Below, piece after piece: positions 48,805 through 50,264 of a stretch of DNA of 50,264 nt. Under the pieces are notes generated by a model that was not told the DNA's origin, did no database searches, and worked only from the letters and a program-made list of their open reading frames with translations. This DNA comes from Porphyromonas sp. (GTDB lineage: Bacteria; Bacteroidota; Bacteroidia; Bacteroidales; Porphyromonadaceae): NCBI RefSeq assembly GCF_030529325.1, contig NZ_JAUMXC010000012.1, forward strand, positions 1 to 50,264. The letters are read 5' to 3'. A program made the translations under genes and the position numbers. The stretch's first letter is position 1. Each line of letters opens with the position of its first letter.

Positions 48805-50097
48805 ATGATGACAATACAACGACTGTACGAAGTCTACAACCTTCATCCCAATATCTGCACAGATACCCGAAAACTACAAAAGGGAGATCTTTTTTTTGCT
48901 TTACATGGAGCTAACTTTGATGGCAATGATTTTGCTCTCAAAGCTCTCGAACTTGGAGCTTCTCATGTCGTCGTAGATAGAGATATTGCACCGGAAGACC
49001 CTCACTATCTTGTCGTTGAGGATACACTTTCTGCTCTGCAATCCCTTGCCACATATCATCGTAAACAACTCAACATACCCGTCATAGGTATAACGGGGAC
49101 CAATGGTAAAACGACAACCAAAGAACTGATTCGCTCTGTCCTTTCGCGCCGATATAATCTCCTTGCAACCGAGGGTAATCTCAACAACCACATCGGCGTA
49201 CCACTTACGGTACTGAAGATCCGACCTGATCATCAGATGGCTCTCGTAGAAATGGGAGCAGGAGCTCCCGGAGAGATAGAGACGCTCGTTGAGATCGCTC
49301 GCCCTACGGTAGGATTGATCACCAATATCGGCTTGGCACACTTGCAAGGATTTGGCTCCATCGAAGGGGTATTGCGTACCAAAAGTGAGTTGCCGGTTTT
49401 CCTCCTTGCAAACGGAGGTACTTTTCTTCTTAATGCCGATGACCCTCTATTGGTGGAAAAGTGGAGCGTATTCACGCAACTAACCTACGGTACCCGGGGT
49501 AGCTTTGTGCAAGGAGACGTAGCCGGACACTTACCTTTCCTTGACGTCAATATTGATGGAAAAGCAATCCACTCACGACTCGTCGGAGCGTATAATCTCA
49601 TCAATATCCTTGCAGCAGTGGCTGTCGGCAGATACTTTGAGATTCCTGACCAAGAAATTTATCAAGGGATTGAGGAATACACCCCGACCAACAACCGCTC
49701 TCAACTCATCCATGGAGCAAGGGGACTACAACTCATCGTAGATGCCTACAATGCCAACCCCTCAAGCATGTTCGCAGCGATCAACAATCTCATAGAATCT
49801 CCGGCATCACACAAGGTGGCAATTCTCGGAGACATGCTCGAACTCGGAGAAGCTTCCGATGGAGAACATCGTAAGATAGTAGACCTACTTCGCTCTCATC
49901 CGGAAATCGAAGTAATCCTCTGCGGTCAGCACTTCAAGGGCATAAAAGGCAACAATTATCCCACATTTGAGACTTCCGAAGAGGTTGCAGAGCACCTCAA
50001 AGTCCACTCCCTAAAAGCCGAAAGTCTTGTACTTATCAAGGGATCTCGAGGTATAGCTCTTGAGAAAGTACTTCCACTGCTCTCTCCCAATTCCTGA
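48805..50097 (+). CDS. murF: UDP-N-acetylmuramoyl-tripeptide--D-alanyl-D-alanine ligase
   Basis: The 430-aa cytosolic Mur ligase adds D-Ala-D-Ala to UDP-MurNAc-tripeptide. The P-loop GTNGKTTTKEL is at 98-108. EGNLNNHIGVPLTVL (123-137) and VEMGAGAPGEIETL (148-161) follow, then TNIGLAHLQGFGS with the conserved His, the carbamylated Lys193 in RTKSELPVF, and VDAYNANPSSM in the C-terminal domain. All canonical MurF motifs are present. ATG occurs twice in tandem (48805, 48808); either could start. It has its own strong promoter and is separate from the MurF-Alr fusion 4.5 kb upstream. Confidence 0.96.
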   Translation: MMTIQRLYEVYNLHPNICTDTRKLQKGDLFFALHGANFDGNDFALKALELGASHVVVDRDIAPEDPHYLVVEDTLSALQSLATYHRKQLNIPVIGITGTNGKTTTKELIRSVLSRRYNLLATEGNLNNHIGVPLTVLKIRPDHQMALVEMGAGAPGEIETLVEIARPTVGLITNIGLAHLQGFGSIEGVLRTKSELPVFLLANGGTFLLNADDPLLVEKWSVFTQLTYGTRGSFVQGDVAGHLPFLDVNIDGKAIHSRLVGAYNLINILAAVAVGRYFEIPDQEIYQGIEEYTPTNNRSQLIHGARGLQLIVDAYNANPSSMFAAINNLIESPASHKVAILGDMLELGEASDGEHRKIVDLLRSHPEIEVILCGQHFKGIKGNNYPTFETSEEVAEHLKVHSLKAESLVLIKGSRGIALEKVLPLLSPNS

Positions 50098-50264
50098 ATA
50101 CCCGTCAATATTCCTCCCCTATGGGAGCAGGGACGAGGTTAAGACAACCTCCCGCCGCTCCGATCGTTTTCAGTCGATTTGGGCGTATGTTGCTACACTA
50201 TTGTAGGTAACGCCAGTTCGATTTAAGCACAAGTGGGTAGTTTAGGATTTCTGACGATTTCAAT

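Noticed and set aside
41820-50097. Duplicate MurF as an assembly artefact
   Set aside because: The two MurF sequences differ throughout, have different promoters and partners, and the fusion architecture is known in this phylum.
1-50264. CRISPR arrays, rRNA, tRNA, transposases or integrases
   Set aside because: I saw no regularly spaced repeats, no cloverleaf-like sequence and no recombinase motifs on either strand.

Overview
The window looks like chromosomal DNA of a Bacteroidota bacterium, most likely Porphyromonas or a close relative. This rests on family content and promoter style, not on a database match. Supporting signs are a SusC/SusD importer with DUF4843 and PKD-like lipoproteins, several BACON-domain lipoproteins, Omp28 and DUF6029 proteins, a MurF-alanine racemase fusion, a nusB-yajC-ybbR-coaE-DUF5606 cluster, and many -7 boxes of the TAnnTTTG type used by Bacteroidota. 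No rRNA, tRNA, CRISPR array, transposase or integrase was recognised.

Layout. Positions 1 to about 4440 form a visibly A+T-rich accessory block. It holds a gene tail, a small basic protein, a KAP-like P-loop NTPase, a frameshifted GNAT acetyltransferase, a gene fragment related to the tail at the left edge, and a GIY-YIG/DUF4357 protein. Positions 4508-24067 (minus strand) are a roughly 20 kb peptide-foraging and surface region. It contains a metzincin-type protease and a paralogue that has lost its zinc site, a four-component SusC/SusD/DUF4843/PKD importer, and an Omp28/DUF6029/multi-BACON/BACON-M64 peptidase operon. Positions 24581-28951 (minus) carry housekeeping genes: DUF5606, coaE, ybbR-like, yajC, nusB and a membrane TPR protein. 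Positions 29468-37236 (minus) are a seven-gene V-type ATPase operon in the order E, DUF2764, A, B, D, I, K. Positions 38090-44294 (plus) carry an HtrA protease and a GT90-GSCFA-murF/alr operon. Positions 44540-48711 (minus) are folP-trmH-ispD-recG, and 48805-50097 (plus) is a second, free-standing murF.

How the parts fit. Surface proteases and the SusCD-type transporter would make and import oligopeptides, as expected of an asaccharolytic organism. The V-ATPase keeps the residues that bind sodium in the Enterococcus rotor ring, so it may handle Na+ rather than H+. HtrA, GT90, the MurF proteins and alanine racemase serve envelope quality control and construction.

The most interesting unexplained signals are: (1) a dispersed intergenic palindromic repeat with three strong copies and two or three degenerate ones, all at borders of transcription units; (2) the active/inactive metalloprotease pair; (3) the Omp28/DUF6029/BACON/M64 operon; and (4) the accessory block, where related gene fragments flank the KAP NTPase and the broken acetyltransferase.
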